This document shows positions 1 through 8,588 of a DNA stretch of 64,000 nucleotides, piece after piece. Position 1 is the stretch's first letter. Every line of letters begins with the position of its first letter. The notes under the pieces are model-generated. The model was not told the origin of the DNA. It did not search any database and saw only the letters and a program-made list of their open reading frames with translations. Where the stretch lies: positions 2,046,001 through 2,110,000 of the forward strand of contig OY730228.1 of the NCBI GenBank assembly GCA_963422565.1, written 5' to 3'. The translations under genes were made by a program, and so were the position numbers. Source of the DNA: G963422565 sp963422565 (GTDB taxonomy: Bacteria; Pseudomonadota; Alphaproteobacteria; MPNO01).

Positions 1-306
1 GAGCCGTCGGCCTTCGCCATCGACTTCGATACCGGCCGCGTCGCGCGCGACGCCAAGGCGTTTTCGGCCTTGGAAATGGCCGAGAGATACGCGCCGCATG
101 AGAGCCTTGTAGTCCGCGATGGCGACCCCGGACGCAGATGCTTCACAAAGGGAACTCCACAGTGGTTTCGTCCGGAAGTCGCGCAAGCACGGCCAGAACC
201 GGCGCTGGATCGGCAGCATCCGGTGCGCCTGCCTGGAATCGAGCGCCGCACGCACCGTTTCCCGAACCCGTCCCGCATCGTTGTCCGTGCACAAGGCGGT
301 CATCAT
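1..306. other. Left-edge segment, coding strand unclear
   Basis: The window opens inside a stretch that stays open on both strands. On the minus strand a frame starts at an ATG pair near 306 and runs off the left edge, about 102 codons, which would make it the next gene after the OLD-type ATPase. On the plus strand, frame 1 is open from base 1 to a stop at 378, and its first 30 codons have mostly G or C in third position, so a gene entering from the left is equally possible. I recognise no family in either reading. Confidence 0.25.
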
Positions 307-364
307 GAAATTTCCGGAAAGGTCCGTAGCGCGCCAGATAGCGGTTGTTTTCCTGCGCAGCGGT

Positions 365-2035
365 TCAAGATGGATTGAGGGACTCCGCGACAGCGTCGAG
401 CTTTTCGCGAATCTCCGGATGGATCTCGTCTTCGCGCATCACGGAGGCCAGTAGATACAAGTCACGCTTGGGGGTGCGCTTTCCAACATCGTTCAGCAAC
501 GGGACCAGGAATTCGTTGCTTGCCTTTACGCGCTCGAGAGAAACGTGATTTCCGAACAGGTCGGTCCCCTGCGGCACATGTTTCCAAAATGCTTCTTTTG
601 TTCGGAGCTGAAACAAGGGGGAATCCACGAATCTCGCGATGGCCTCCGGCTGTAGAAGATAGTTCTCGATTTCATAGCGGCGCCAGCGCAATACCGCCAA
701 TCCCGCGTTGGTCGTTTCTTCATCCGGCTCATCGCGATTGTCCCCGTCGAGCAGACAGACGCCGCTTATCGCCGGAAATGCCGCCCGCAGGGCGAAGAAG
801 TGCGCTTTCGCCTCCCGCAGGCTCCGTCCGCCGAGCCAATGTATGAAGGGGCTTCGAAAGAAGTTCTGCGCCGGATGATCCAGAATTCTCGCCCATTCTC
901 TCAGAATTTTCTCATCCGTTTCGCTTTCGACATAAAGCACGCCGCCTACGTCCCGACCGAGCAACAGTTCGGTGGTCGTGACGCGCTTGAGAGCTTCGCG
1001 AAATCGGTCTCGCTCGGTTTTGCTGGCAAGCGGGCGGGGAGCATATCCCATGAATCCGATCACCCGCTCCGGCGCCGTCGCGTCGAGGATGATCTCGGAG
1101 TGGGTTGCGACGATAACCTGACCGCCACGGTCGTGTGCGACCCTGCGAATCAAGTCGTAGACCTGCTTTTGCAGAATGACGTGTTGGTGCGCGTCGGGTT
1201 CGTCAAGCAGGATCACCGCAGCCGGCCGCGCGTACAGAAAGGCAAGCAGGAGAAGAACCTGGAGTGTTCCGCTTCCAGCGTTGGAAAGGTCGAGCGGCCG
1301 GGCGTGACTCGACTCACGATATTCGCACACAATGTATGGCTGCGCCGCGGAGTAGGTGGGCTTCAGCAGTTCGACTCGGAACAAATCCCGGATATGATCG
1401 GCGAGCTCCTGCCAACGCTCCGTGTGGCGACTCTCGGCAATCTCCAACAGAAGATTTCGCAAAATCTCTCCGGGCCGCCCCTGGCCAACGAGGAGGTCCT
1501 GCATGCCCCGGTCGCGCCTCGGTTCATCGCGCTCGATTCCCGAGAGCGGGGGGACATGAACGATATCGAGGGCCTTCGCCGCTTCCGGCGGGAAGCCCCG
1601 GATCGCTTCGCTGTCGATTTTTTTTGCGTCCTTCGGGCGAGCATATACCAACTCTGGATTGGCGTACTGAAGCTCGATCCCGGAGGTCCACGATTCCCCG
1701 TTCGCGCCGCCCTCCATGACGATCTCGATCAGCCGCGGCGTTCCGGACATCCCCCGGGGTCCTGTGACTTTCCGGCCTTCCCAGAGGAGATTCATTTCCC
1801 GCAGCGGCGCCGCCGTGATGTCGGTTCGGGGGATGGCCACCCCCGTCCGCAGCCGCGCCCTGCCTCCTTCCCGCTGGGCAACCCACCGATCAAGACCGAA
1901 CTTCCATGCGCCAATCGCCTGGAGCAGTGTGGATTTTCCGGAATTGTTCGGTCCGGCAAGAACGACCGAATCCGCCAGATCGAAGGTCTGCTCGCGGAAA
2001 CGCTTGAAATTCCTGATCGTGACGCGCCGGATCAT
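365..2035 (-). CDS. OLD-family ATP-dependent nuclease (AAA ATPase + TOPRIM)
   Basis: 556 residues from the ATG at 2035; an upstream in-frame extension lacks protein character. The N-terminal SMC/RecF-type ATPase has Walker A GPNNSGKST (residues 28-36), ABC signature LSNAGSGTL (250-258), Walker B VILLDEPD (274-281) and a switch histidine in ATHSE (about 310). The C-terminal TOPRIM shows an acidic YVESETDE (about 368-375) and LLDGDNRDEPDE (about 428-439), expected for metal-dependent nicking. OLD nucleases are known defence effectors. Position directly after hsdS suggests an accessory gene of type I locus A. A 23-codon frame links it to hsdS through two ATGA overlaps. Function beyond ATPase/nuclease is inferred. 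Confidence 0.85.
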   Translation of the reverse strand: MIRRVTIRNFKRFREQTFDLADSVVLAGPNNSGKSTLLQAIGAWKFGLDRWVAQREGGRARLRTGVAIPRTDITAAPLREMNLLWEGRKVTGPRGMSGTPRLIEIVMEGGANGESWTSGIELQYANPELVYARPKDAKKIDSEAIRGFPPEAAKALDIVHVPPLSGIERDEPRRDRGMQDLLVGQGRPGEILRNLLLEIAESRHTERWQELADHIRDLFRVELLKPTYSAAQPYIVCEYRESSHARPLDLSNAGSGTLQVLLLLAFLYARPAAVILLDEPDAHQHVILQKQVYDLIRRVAHDRGGQVIVATHSEIILDATAPERVIGFMGYAPRPLASKTERDRFREALKRVTTTELLLGRDVGGVLYVESETDEKILREWARILDHPAQNFFRSPFIHWLGGRSLREAKAHFFALRAAFPAISGVCLLDGDNRDEPDEETTNAGLAVLRWRRYEIENYLLQPEAIARFVDSPLFQLRTKEAFWKHVPQGTDLFGNHVSLERVKASNEFLVPLLNDVGKRTPKRDLYLLASVMREDEIHPEIREKLDAVAESLNPS

Positions 2036-2103
2036 CGGCGTTTCCCGATACACAAAACGCCTCGCGCGACAGCCCGGTTCCGGACAATGCCGCATTCGGT
2101 CAT
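2032..2103 (-). CDS. 23-codon linker ORF between hsdS and the OLD gene
   Basis: An ATG at 2103 overlaps the hsdS stop as ATGA, and the stop of this frame overlaps the ATG of the OLD gene as another ATGA. The product would be 23 residues, basic and cysteine-containing, with no recognisable family. Its likeliest role, if translated, is to carry ribosomes from hsdS into the nuclease gene. It could also be chance. Confidence 0.3.
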   Translation of the reverse strand: MTECGIVRNRAVARGVLCIGKRR

Positions 2104-2251
2104 CGCGGGCACTCCAACAGGCGAGACATGAGCGACGCAGTGAGGGCCAAAGCCTGCGCAATGGCGGTTTCGGCCTGCCGCCCGATCTTCGCTGCCCGGT
2201 TCAGGACGCCGACAATCCGCTGCTGCTCGTCCAGTGGTGGGAGAGGAATTA
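2100..2251 (-). pseudogene. hsdS: hsdS of locus A, 3' fragment cut off by the IS
   Basis: About 50 codons encoding the HsdS C-terminal conserved segment: IPLPPLDEQQRIVGVLNRA and then a coiled helix ending at the TGA at 2100-2102. It lies beyond the IS at 2252-3091. Removing the IS and one TA copy joins it in frame to the 5' part at 3092-4084, giving a full HsdS of about 380 residues. Alone it has no start codon of its own. Confidence 0.88.
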
Positions 2252-3018
2252 GGCCGTGGACTCATTAACTCGCAGCGAGATGCGGATGGTAGCGATTTTG
2301 ATCATGGCGAGGTAGTTGGCGGCGAGTTTTTCGTAGCGTGTTGCGATGCGCCGGAACTGTTTGAGTTTGTTGAAGAAACGCTCGACCCGGTTGCGCATGC
2401 GGTAGAGAACTCGGCTGAAGGCATGTGGCGTGGTGGTGGTGCTGCGGTTGGGGATGATCGGCACCGCATCCTGCGCCTCGATCATCGCCCTGATCCATTC
2501 GGCGTCGTAGGCCTTGTCGGCGAGCACGAAGCTGTCGGGCGGCAGGTGATCGTCGAGCAAAGCTCCGGCAAGGGTGCTGTCATGGGCCTGACCGGGGCTC
2601 AAGGCGAAGCGGAGCGGCAGCCCGCTGGCGTCGACCACGGTGTGGATCTTCGTCGTCGGTCCGCCTCGGGAACGACCCATGCAACGATCCGGCCCCCCCT
2701 TTTTGAACCCGCTGCGTGCTGGTGAACCCGGACGCTGGAACTGTCGATCATCTGTATGTCGCCGTCGCAAGCCTCGACGATGGCGTCCATAAGGCGATCC
2801 CGGATGCCCTTCTTGCGCCAGCGATTGAAGCGGTTGTAACAGGTGGTGTAAGGCCCGTAGCGCTCCGACAGGTCTCGCCAGGGGGCGCCGGAGCGCAGCA
2901 CCCACATGATGCCGTTGAGCACGCGCCGGTCGTCCACACGGGGGACGCCGCGCGGCTTGTTCGGCAGCAACGGTTCGATCACGCCCCACTCGAAGTCGGT
3001 CAGATCGTAACGGTTCAT
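2249..3018 (-). CDS. IS5-family DDE transposase, made by -1 frameshift
   Basis: The first frame starts at ATG 3018 (MNRYDLTDFEWGVIEPLLPN) and carries the first catalytic Asp in MIDSSSVRVHQHA. The second frame carries VLADKAYDAEW (second Asp) and YRMRNRVERFFNKLKQFRR (Glu). The reading must slip back one base at an A5G7 run near 2694-2705, about codon 107. The product is about 256 residues, usual for the family. The stop TAA begins with the target TA and borrows one host A, so the IS itself does not encode a complete stop. The upstream motif GGGAGC is a weak ribosome site. Confidence 0.87.
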
Positions 3019-3091
3019 CGCCAAGCTCCCGCAATTTGGGAGCTTGAATCATGATTCGCTCTCCCTGACAATTATTTATGGGTACAGGGCC
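2252..3091 (-). mobile_element. IS5-family insertion sequence (IS427-like), 840 bp
   Basis: The ends are imperfect inverted repeats: GGCCGTGGACTCATTAA on the left and, on the other strand, GGCCCTGTACCCATAAA on the right. A duplicated TA flanks the element (2250-2251 and 3092-3093). The single transposase gene is split into two frames joined over a run of five A and seven G residues. These traits fit the IS427 subgroup of IS5 as I know it. The element sits in hsdS and looks young, since excision would restore the gene exactly. Confidence 0.9.
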
Positions 3092-4084
3092 TAGAAGAGA
3101 CCTCAGATCCCGTTGCCCAATCGCAGTGAAGGTGCTGCCTTGTCCCTTGGCGATGAGTTCAGGTTCACGATACTTGATATTCCAGAGTATGAAATCTCGT
3201 AACGCTACGGTTTTATCTGGACGAACAGCTGCCAAGCCCCGTCCGATACAGCATCGCTCCCCGGCGACATTTGTAGGGCCGACTGGAGCACGAACTGATA
3301 CAAGAATGTCGCCAGCTTCGGCTATCTTCTTCGGGGCTATGCACCACTTCCGAGCGATGGGATGAAGCTCTCCGAAATCTGCTTTTCCCTGAAAGAAGGG
3401 TAATCCCACGCCGTTTTCGTTGTACGTGGCGCCGGGCGGCGATTGGCCTGCGGTTATGGTCGTTACGTCACCAAGCGGCACGATTTCCCACCCCATCGGG
3501 TTCTCGACCGGATCGCCGAACATCTTGACGAACAGTGCAGGTATGAATTCCCGCAACCGTTCCTGCGCCCGCGCCCGCAGCCGCTCGATCTTCGCGGCCC
3601 GGTTCAGGATGTCGGCGATCCGCCGCTGCTCGTCGAGCGGGGGAAGGGAAATGCGGACTTTCTTGAGAGTGGACTTCGGGAGTTCCCTAAAGGTGGTGCC
3701 TCCGGCCAGTCCGATTAGACGTTCACGCTGATTGCGAAGCCAAAATGCGAGATATTCCGGCACGATGCGTTCACTGCATATGAAGTTAGCGAACCCTTGG
3801 TTGGTGGCCATAGGCAGAGTCGCAATCGCCGTATAGCCGATAGTGGCTCTGCTCGTCATCAAGACGGTTCCTTCCGGCAGCAAACGTGCGCTGCTTTCAC
3901 GCAATGCAACTTCCGTGATTGCTTCCTTTGTTTGCCCGATGTGGAGGGAATCGAGTGCAGTCACATCGGTCGGCGTGGCCCAGGGTATAGGGCCTTCAAA
4001 ATAGGCCGCATTGCTTCGCCGAGGAGTTCCACCGCCAACAATGGTGCAGACTTCTGCGAGAGGCACTTGCGTATACACGTTCAT
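3092..4084 (-). pseudogene. hsdS: hsdS of locus A, 5' fragment (type I specificity subunit)
   Basis: Encodes about 331 residues: first target-recognition domain (from MNVYTQVPLAEVCTIVGGGT), central conserved region SLPPLDEQRRIADILNRA with the helix ending in FGDP, and most of the second recognition domain (VPLGDVTTITAGQSPPG). HsdS chooses the DNA site of the type I complex and bridges two HsdM. The frame is broken by the IS at 3091. The start overlaps the stop of the duplicated hsdM tail by four bases (ATGA). Base composition is lower in GC than hsdR/hsdM, as is common for recognition domains. Confidence 0.9.
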
Positions 4085-4284
4085 TCTGAAGAAGCCTCCG
4101 GCGCCGCTTCGGCCAGCCCATCAATCTCGCCCAATATCTCCGTCTCGATCCCCCGCAGTTCTTCCAATATCTCCAGCGGGTCGCGGTGCTCGACCCTCGC
4201 GCGACTCAGCGGCCGGTGGCGGTTGGCGCTGGAATTAAAACCGTCCACGTTACAACACAAGTGGTCGCTCAAGCGCGGTTTCAT
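4081..4284 (-). pseudogene. Duplicated hsdM C-terminal tail
   Basis: A 67-codon frame whose residues from NSSANRHRPLSRARVEH onward repeat the end of HsdM (NLSANRHRPQRRAKVEH), including the shared EILEELRGIETEIL. At DNA level it matches 4860-4980 closely, with a 37-bp identical core. The copies are not identical, so this is more likely the tail of a related hsdM that arrived with hsdS than a fresh duplication. Whether the short peptide is made is unknown; its stop is coupled to the hsdS start. Confidence 0.85.
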
Positions 4285-4323
4285 GAATCGGACAAAAGAC
4301 GACTATCCGAAGTAAATGCCCCG

Positions 4324-4545
4324 TCACTTCCCATTTTCCAGAGCGTCTGGACGGGAAGCTTCCAGAGCCTTTATCCGATCAAGGGCTTCATCGAGATCTG
4401 CCGCCATACTGTCGATCCGGTTCGAAAAACGTCGCGAAAAATAAACCCCTAAGATGGTAATCGCCAGCGGAAGAGCAAAGCCAATGAGGCCCATCAATAG
4501 CGATAGTGACTGAAGATAAATCGCGACTGGAACGCCTTCCCACAT
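4324..4545 (-). CDS. Small single-pass membrane protein with C-terminal coil
   Basis: 73 residues. One hydrophobic segment (about residues 13-36, LLMGLIGFALPLAITILGVY within it) is followed by a charged helix with heptad-like spacing (RIDSMAADLDEALDRIKALEA). No family recognised. It starts 7 bp after the GIY-YIG gene, so the two are probably co-transcribed as one insert between hsdM and the second hsdM tail. A role as membrane partner of a defence or toxin module is only a guess. Confidence 0.6.
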   Translation of the reverse strand: MWEGVPVAIYLQSLSLLMGLIGFALPLAITILGVYFSRRFSNRIDSMAADLDEALDRIKALEASRPDALENGK

Positions 4546-4552
4546 TGTCGGA

Positions 4553-4768
4553 TCACCTCCGTCGAGTGGACCGGCCTCTGGCCGCCTGCTCGCGCTCCCA
4601 TTCCAGGGCGGCGTCTTTGGTCGTAGCCCGACCGACTTTCAAGATATGGCCGTCTTCGCCATAAGCCTGCTGGTGTTCCCGCTCTCGGCGCTCCAGATCG
4701 TTGGTGATGCCGGTGTGCACTATCCTGTGCCCACGCTTGAAGTGATACTTGTAAGTGTCGCGCGTCAT
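4553..4768 (-). CDS. Small GIY-YIG nuclease-like protein
   Basis: 71 residues from ATG 4768, chosen because GAGGAGG lies 8 bases upstream; an in-frame TTG at 4801 would add 11 residues. YKYHFKRGHRIVHTGITNDL fits the first strands of a GIY-YIG fold (YKYHF in place of GIY, HTGIT in place of YIG), followed by an LERREREHQ helix and a Glu-rich end. The protein is shorter than a usual GIY-YIG enzyme (80-100 residues) and the canonical tyrosines are partly changed, so nuclease activity is not certain. It lies between hsdM and a second hsdM tail. Confidence 0.7.
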   Translation of the reverse strand: MTRDTYKYHFKRGHRIVHTGITNDLERREREHQQAYGEDGHILKVGRATTKDAALEWEREQAARGRSTRRR

Positions 4769-4825
4769 GGTCTGCGCCTCCTCAATGTCGATCAGTCCCA
4801 ATGTTGGCGGTGCGTATCAGACACG

Positions 4826-6457
4826 TCAAGAAACCACCGCTCCCCGCACCGCCTCGGTCAGTTGATCGATCTCGGCCAGTATTTCCGTCTCGATCCCCCG
4901 CAGTTCTTCCAATATCTCCAACGGATCGCGATGCTCCACCTTGGCGCGGCGCTGCGGCCGGTGGCGGTTGGCGCTCAGGTTGAAGTCGGCGGCGCGGATG
5001 GCGTCCGCCTCGGCGAACCACCATTTCTCCGTCCAGTCCTCCTCCGGGTCACGCTCGCGCCATGCCGCCCACCTCGCTTCCCGGTCGCGGAACGCCTCGG
5101 TCAGGCCGGGCAGGTCGTCCTCATCGATCGGCTGGTCGTGGTTGGCGTCCAGCTTGAAGCCGTCATTGTCGGCGTGGAGAAACATCACGCGACCGGTCGC
5201 GCCGCCCTTGCGGAACACGAGCACGGAGGTCTTGACGCCGGAATAGGGGTTGAACACCCTACCGGGCAGGGACAGCACCGCCTCGACGGTGTTGTTCTCG
5301 ACCAGCTTGCGCCGCAGCTCCCGGTGCGCGCCCGTGGAGCCGAACAGCACGCCTTCGGGGACCACTACACCGCAGCGCCCGCCGTCGGTCAGGTGGTTCA
5401 GCATGTATTGCAGGAACAAGAGCTCGGTCTGCCCGGTGCGCCCGACCTTCACCTCGTCGACGATACGGTCCTTGTCGAGCCGCCCGGAGAAGGGCGGGTT
5501 GGCGAGGATGACGTCGAAGCCCCGAACCGGCAGGCCGAGTTCCGCCTTCGCCGCGCGGTCGAGCGACCGGGTGAGCGCGTCACGGCGCAGGATCCGCACC
5601 CGGTCGAGCCCGCGCAGGGTCAGGTTCATGGTGGCAAGGCGGACCATCTGCGGGTCCACGTCCGCGCCGTGGAATGTCGTCTCCTGCAACTGCGTCACTG
5701 CGTCCCGACTCAGCGTGTCGCCGAGGCCACGCCGGACGCTCTTGCCCTCCGCGTCGATCTCCTCGATCCCGGCGGGCGAGGAGTTGGCGAGCCGGATATG
5801 GTCCCACGCGCCGACCAGGAAACCTGCCGTACCCGCCGCCGGATCATAGATCGTCTCGCCGAGCCGGGGATCGACCAGGCGGACCAGGGCGCGGATGACG
5901 TGGCGCGGCGTGCGGAACTGGCCGAGCTCGCCGGCCTGGCGGATCTGGCGCAGCACATGCTCGAACAGGTCGCCCTTGGTGTCGGCGTCCACCCGGTCGA
6001 GATGCAGGTCGTTCAGTTGGCTGACGACCTGGGTGAGCACCGTCGGCTCGTCGATCACCAGCCGGGCGCCGTCCATGAAGTCCGTGACGCCGCTCGCCGC
6101 GAGCTCGGCATGGAACGGAAAGACTTCCTCCCGTACCCAATTGACCAGCCGCTCGCCGTTCAGCGCGTCCGCCCAAGAGGACCAGCGCAGGAGCGAGCGT
6201 GGCACCGTCCCGGCGCCGGGATCGCGGGCATTACGCAGGTCGCGCAGGGGCCATTCGCCTTCGAAAACGCTGGCGTAGGCGGCGGCACCCGGCCGTTTCG
6301 CCGCGCGCACCCGCGCCGCATCCGCTGCCTCGTACATGTAGAAGTAGATCAGGAAGCTGAGCTGTTCCGCGTTCTGGGCCGGGTTCGGATAGCCGCCGCC
6401 GAACAGATAGTCGCGGATGCGGTCGATGCCGCGCCGGAGTTCGGGAGTCATCGGCAT
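4826..6457 (-). CDS. hsdM: Type I restriction-modification DNA adenine methyltransferase, HsdM (locus A)
   Basis: 543 residues from ATG 6457, 10 bp after the hsdR stop. It has the N-terminal HsdM helical domain (YLFGGGYPNPAQNAEQL), the SAM-binding motif I YDPAAGTAGFL (about 204-214), catalytic motif IV NPPF (320-323) and a C-terminal coil (DPLEILEELRGIETEIL) that binds HsdS. It would make N6-methyladenine in an M2S complex. Order hsdR-hsdM-hsdS is intact apart from the small inserted genes after it. With hsdS disrupted, the enzyme is probably idle unless another HsdS serves it. Confidence 0.95.
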   Translation of the reverse strand: MPMTPELRRGIDRIRDYLFGGGYPNPAQNAEQLSFLIYFYMYEAADAARVRAAKRPGAAAYASVFEGEWPLRDLRNARDPGAGTVPRSLLRWSSWADALNGERLVNWVREEVFPFHAELAASGVTDFMDGARLVIDEPTVLTQVVSQLNDLHLDRVDADTKGDLFEHVLRQIRQAGELGQFRTPRHVIRALVRLVDPRLGETIYDPAAGTAGFLVGAWDHIRLANSSPAGIEEIDAEGKSVRRGLGDTLSRDAVTQLQETTFHGADVDPQMVRLATMNLTLRGLDRVRILRRDALTRSLDRAAKAELGLPVRGFDVILANPPFSGRLDKDRIVDEVKVGRTGQTELLFLQYMLNHLTDGGRCGVVVPEGVLFGSTGAHRELRRKLVENNTVEAVLSLPGRVFNPYSGVKTSVLVFRKGGATGRVMFLHADNDGFKLDANHDQPIDEDDLPGLTEAFRDREARWAAWRERDPEEDWTEKWWFAEADAIRAADFNLSANRHRPQRRAKVEHRDPLEILEELRGIETEILAEIDQLTEAVRGAVVS

Positions 6458-6467
6458 GGCGCGATGC

Positions 6468-8588
6468 TCATTGCGCTTTCGCGCCTTCGCCGTGCAGCCC
6501 GAACACCGCCGCATTGAACCCGGCAACCAGCCTTTCGAGGGCGTTCTCGCCGCCGAACACGCGCCGCGCCCGATTGTACCCGCCCAGGGCGTTGAACGGG
6601 TGTTCGTCGAAATCGTAGTTCTCAAAGGTCTCGATGCTCATGGCGTCGGCCTTCACCCGGCTCCCGATCAGCCCTGCCCAGCGCGCCTGTTCCGCATTGA
6701 ACTCATGTTGTCCGCGCCAGGCCTCCACGCGCAAGCCGATCTCGGCTGCCTGCGCCTCGTGCTCCGGCGCGCGCACTATCCGCCCGCTCTTGTCGAGAGT
6801 CAGCCAGTCGCGGGTTGCGGGGTCGATATGGTCATCCACATCGAGCGTCAGCAGCATGCGCGGCTCGTATGTCCTTCCAGGTTCCGCCAAGCCCGAAACG
6901 ACGACGCCGGGAGCATCCGCTTCGTCGTCGCCGTGGAAGTCTGCCACGCCGACGAAATCGAAGATCGTGAACCCGGTCTTGCCGATGCGCGGCGCCTTGC
7001 GCGTGCCCCGCCCGCGCATCTGGCGGTAGAGGATGGCGCTGCGCGTGAAGCGCGCCATGACGAGGTTCACCGCTTCGGGGCAGTCGAAGCCGGTATCGAG
7101 CATGTTCACGCTGACGAGTATCTGCGGATAGTCCTCTTCCTTGAAGCGCTTGATGATGGCGTTGGCGTCGGGTGCAGGCCCGCCGCCGACATCGCTCACC
7201 ACGAAGTCGGCGTATCGCACGGTGGGGTGCGGCTTCCGGTCTGCGAAGTGCCGGTCGAACATCTCCGCCAGCGTCTCGGCGTGGCGCTTTGTCACTGCGA
7301 ACACGATGGTCTTGCCCCAAGCGGGCCACCGCCTGACGCCGTCGCGACCCATGAAGCCCTTCTCGTGCGCGTCGCGGAATTCGCGCACCAGGGCGCGATT
7401 GCGCTCGGGGATCGTGAACTTGCGTTCCAGTGCACGCGGGTCGACCGTGATCCTGTCGGAGGACGCGAACAGCGCCTCGAACTCCGTCCGCGTCCTCTCG
7501 TCCATCGCGCTCCAGTCGAGCTCGTCGCGCCCAACATCGAACCCGTCCCCGGCGGCCGTCTTCACCGTCAGCGCCCGGTAGATGCGGTAGGGCACGAGAT
7601 GGCCCGCCCCGATGGCTTGGCGCAACGTGTAGCGGAAGCTGGGCTCCGCGAGATCGAAGAAGCGCAAGGTGTCGCGCACGAACCGCCCGTCCTTGGGATC
7701 GGAGAGCGCGTCGTCGTCCGCCGTGCAGGGCGTGGCCGTCAGGCCGAGCTGGATGCCGTCGAAGTGGCGCAGCACGCCGCTCCACTTGCCGTAGATCGAA
7801 CGGTGGCACTCGTCGGTGATCACGAGATCGAAATAGCCGGGCGAGAGCGCACGGTACTCGGCGATCATGGTCTGCAAGTTCGCAATCGTGACGCGCCTGG
7901 CGCGGTCGAAGCCGCGGCCGGGCCGCAGCACATGACAGGGATAGTCGCGGAGATGGTCGGTGAACGCGTCCTCGGCCTGGCCTGCCAGCGCGATGCGGTC
8001 GACGAGGAACAGAACGCGGGTAACGATGCCCGCCTCGAACAGGCGCTTGATAAAAGCGGCCGCCGTGCGGGTCTTGCCGGTCCCCGTCGCCATCTCGACC
8101 AGCAGCTTGCGCCGCCCGCGCGAGACCTCGGCCGACAGCGCCTCGACGCATCCAATCTGATAGTCGCGGTCGACGATCCTGCGGTCGATGGCGACCGTCG
8201 ACAGATCGCGCCGGTTCCGTCGCGCCGCGATCCGCCGTTCGAGGTCGTCCTGGGCATAGAAGCCCGCAATCCGGCGGGCATGCGCGTCGGTCTCGCGATC
8301 CAGAAACCGCACTTCTTCGCCGTTGGACAGGAAGACGAACGGCACGCCGAGCCGCTCGGCGTAGTGCCGGCCCTGGTCCTGCGCCCTGATCGGATCGGCG
8401 CTCGCCCGCTTGGCCTCCAGCGCCGCCATCGGCCGGCCCCGCCGGTCGCAGAGCACATAGTCGGCCTGCGTGCCGTCGGGCAACGCATGTTCGAACAGCA
8501 CGCTCGCGCCGTCGGTCAGGTCCCAACCCGCATCCCGAAGAAGGGCGTCGATCTTGACCCGCGCAAAGGCCTCGGTCGTGCCGCTCAC
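6468..8588 (-). CDS. hsdR: Type I restriction endonuclease subunit HsdR (locus A)
   Basis: About 706 residues from GTG 8588, which overlaps the vapC stop as GTGA; another GTG at 8600 is possible. The N-terminal nuclease has Asp43 and the Glu-x-Lys of ALEAKRA (about 58-60). The SF2 translocase has Walker A ATGTGKT (167-173), DECH (259-262), GLTATP and a C-terminal helicase lobe with motif VI MRGRGTRK. It is shorter than classic HsdR (about 1000 residues) and resembles the compact EcoEI-type class. It would cut DNA lacking the methylation set by HsdM/HsdS. Confidence 0.93.
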   Translation of the reverse strand: MSGTTEAFARVKIDALLRDAGWDLTDGASVLFEHALPDGTQADYVLCDRRGRPMAALEAKRASADPIRAQDQGRHYAERLGVPFVFLSNGEEVRFLDRETDAHARRIAGFYAQDDLERRIAARRNRRDLSTVAIDRRIVDRDYQIGCVEALSAEVSRGRRKLLVEMATGTGKTRTAAAFIKRLFEAGIVTRVLFLVDRIALAGQAEDAFTDHLRDYPCHVLRPGRGFDRARRVTIANLQTMIAEYRALSPGYFDLVITDECHRSIYGKWSGVLRHFDGIQLGLTATPCTADDDALSDPKDGRFVRDTLRFFDLAEPSFRYTLRQAIGAGHLVPYRIYRALTVKTAAGDGFDVGRDELDWSAMDERTRTEFEALFASSDRITVDPRALERKFTIPERNRALVREFRDAHEKGFMGRDGVRRWPAWGKTIVFAVTKRHAETLAEMFDRHFADRKPHPTVRYADFVVSDVGGGPAPDANAIIKRFKEEDYPQILVSVNMLDTGFDCPEAVNLVMARFTRSAILYRQMRGRGTRKAPRIGKTGFTIFDFVGVADFHGDDEADAPGVVVSGLAEPGRTYEPRMLLTLDVDDHIDPATRDWLTLDKSGRIVRAPEHEAQAAEIGLRVEAWRGQHEFNAEQARWAGLIGSRVKADAMSIETFENYDFDEHPFNALGGYNRARRVFGGENALERLVAGFNAAVFGLHGEGAKAQ

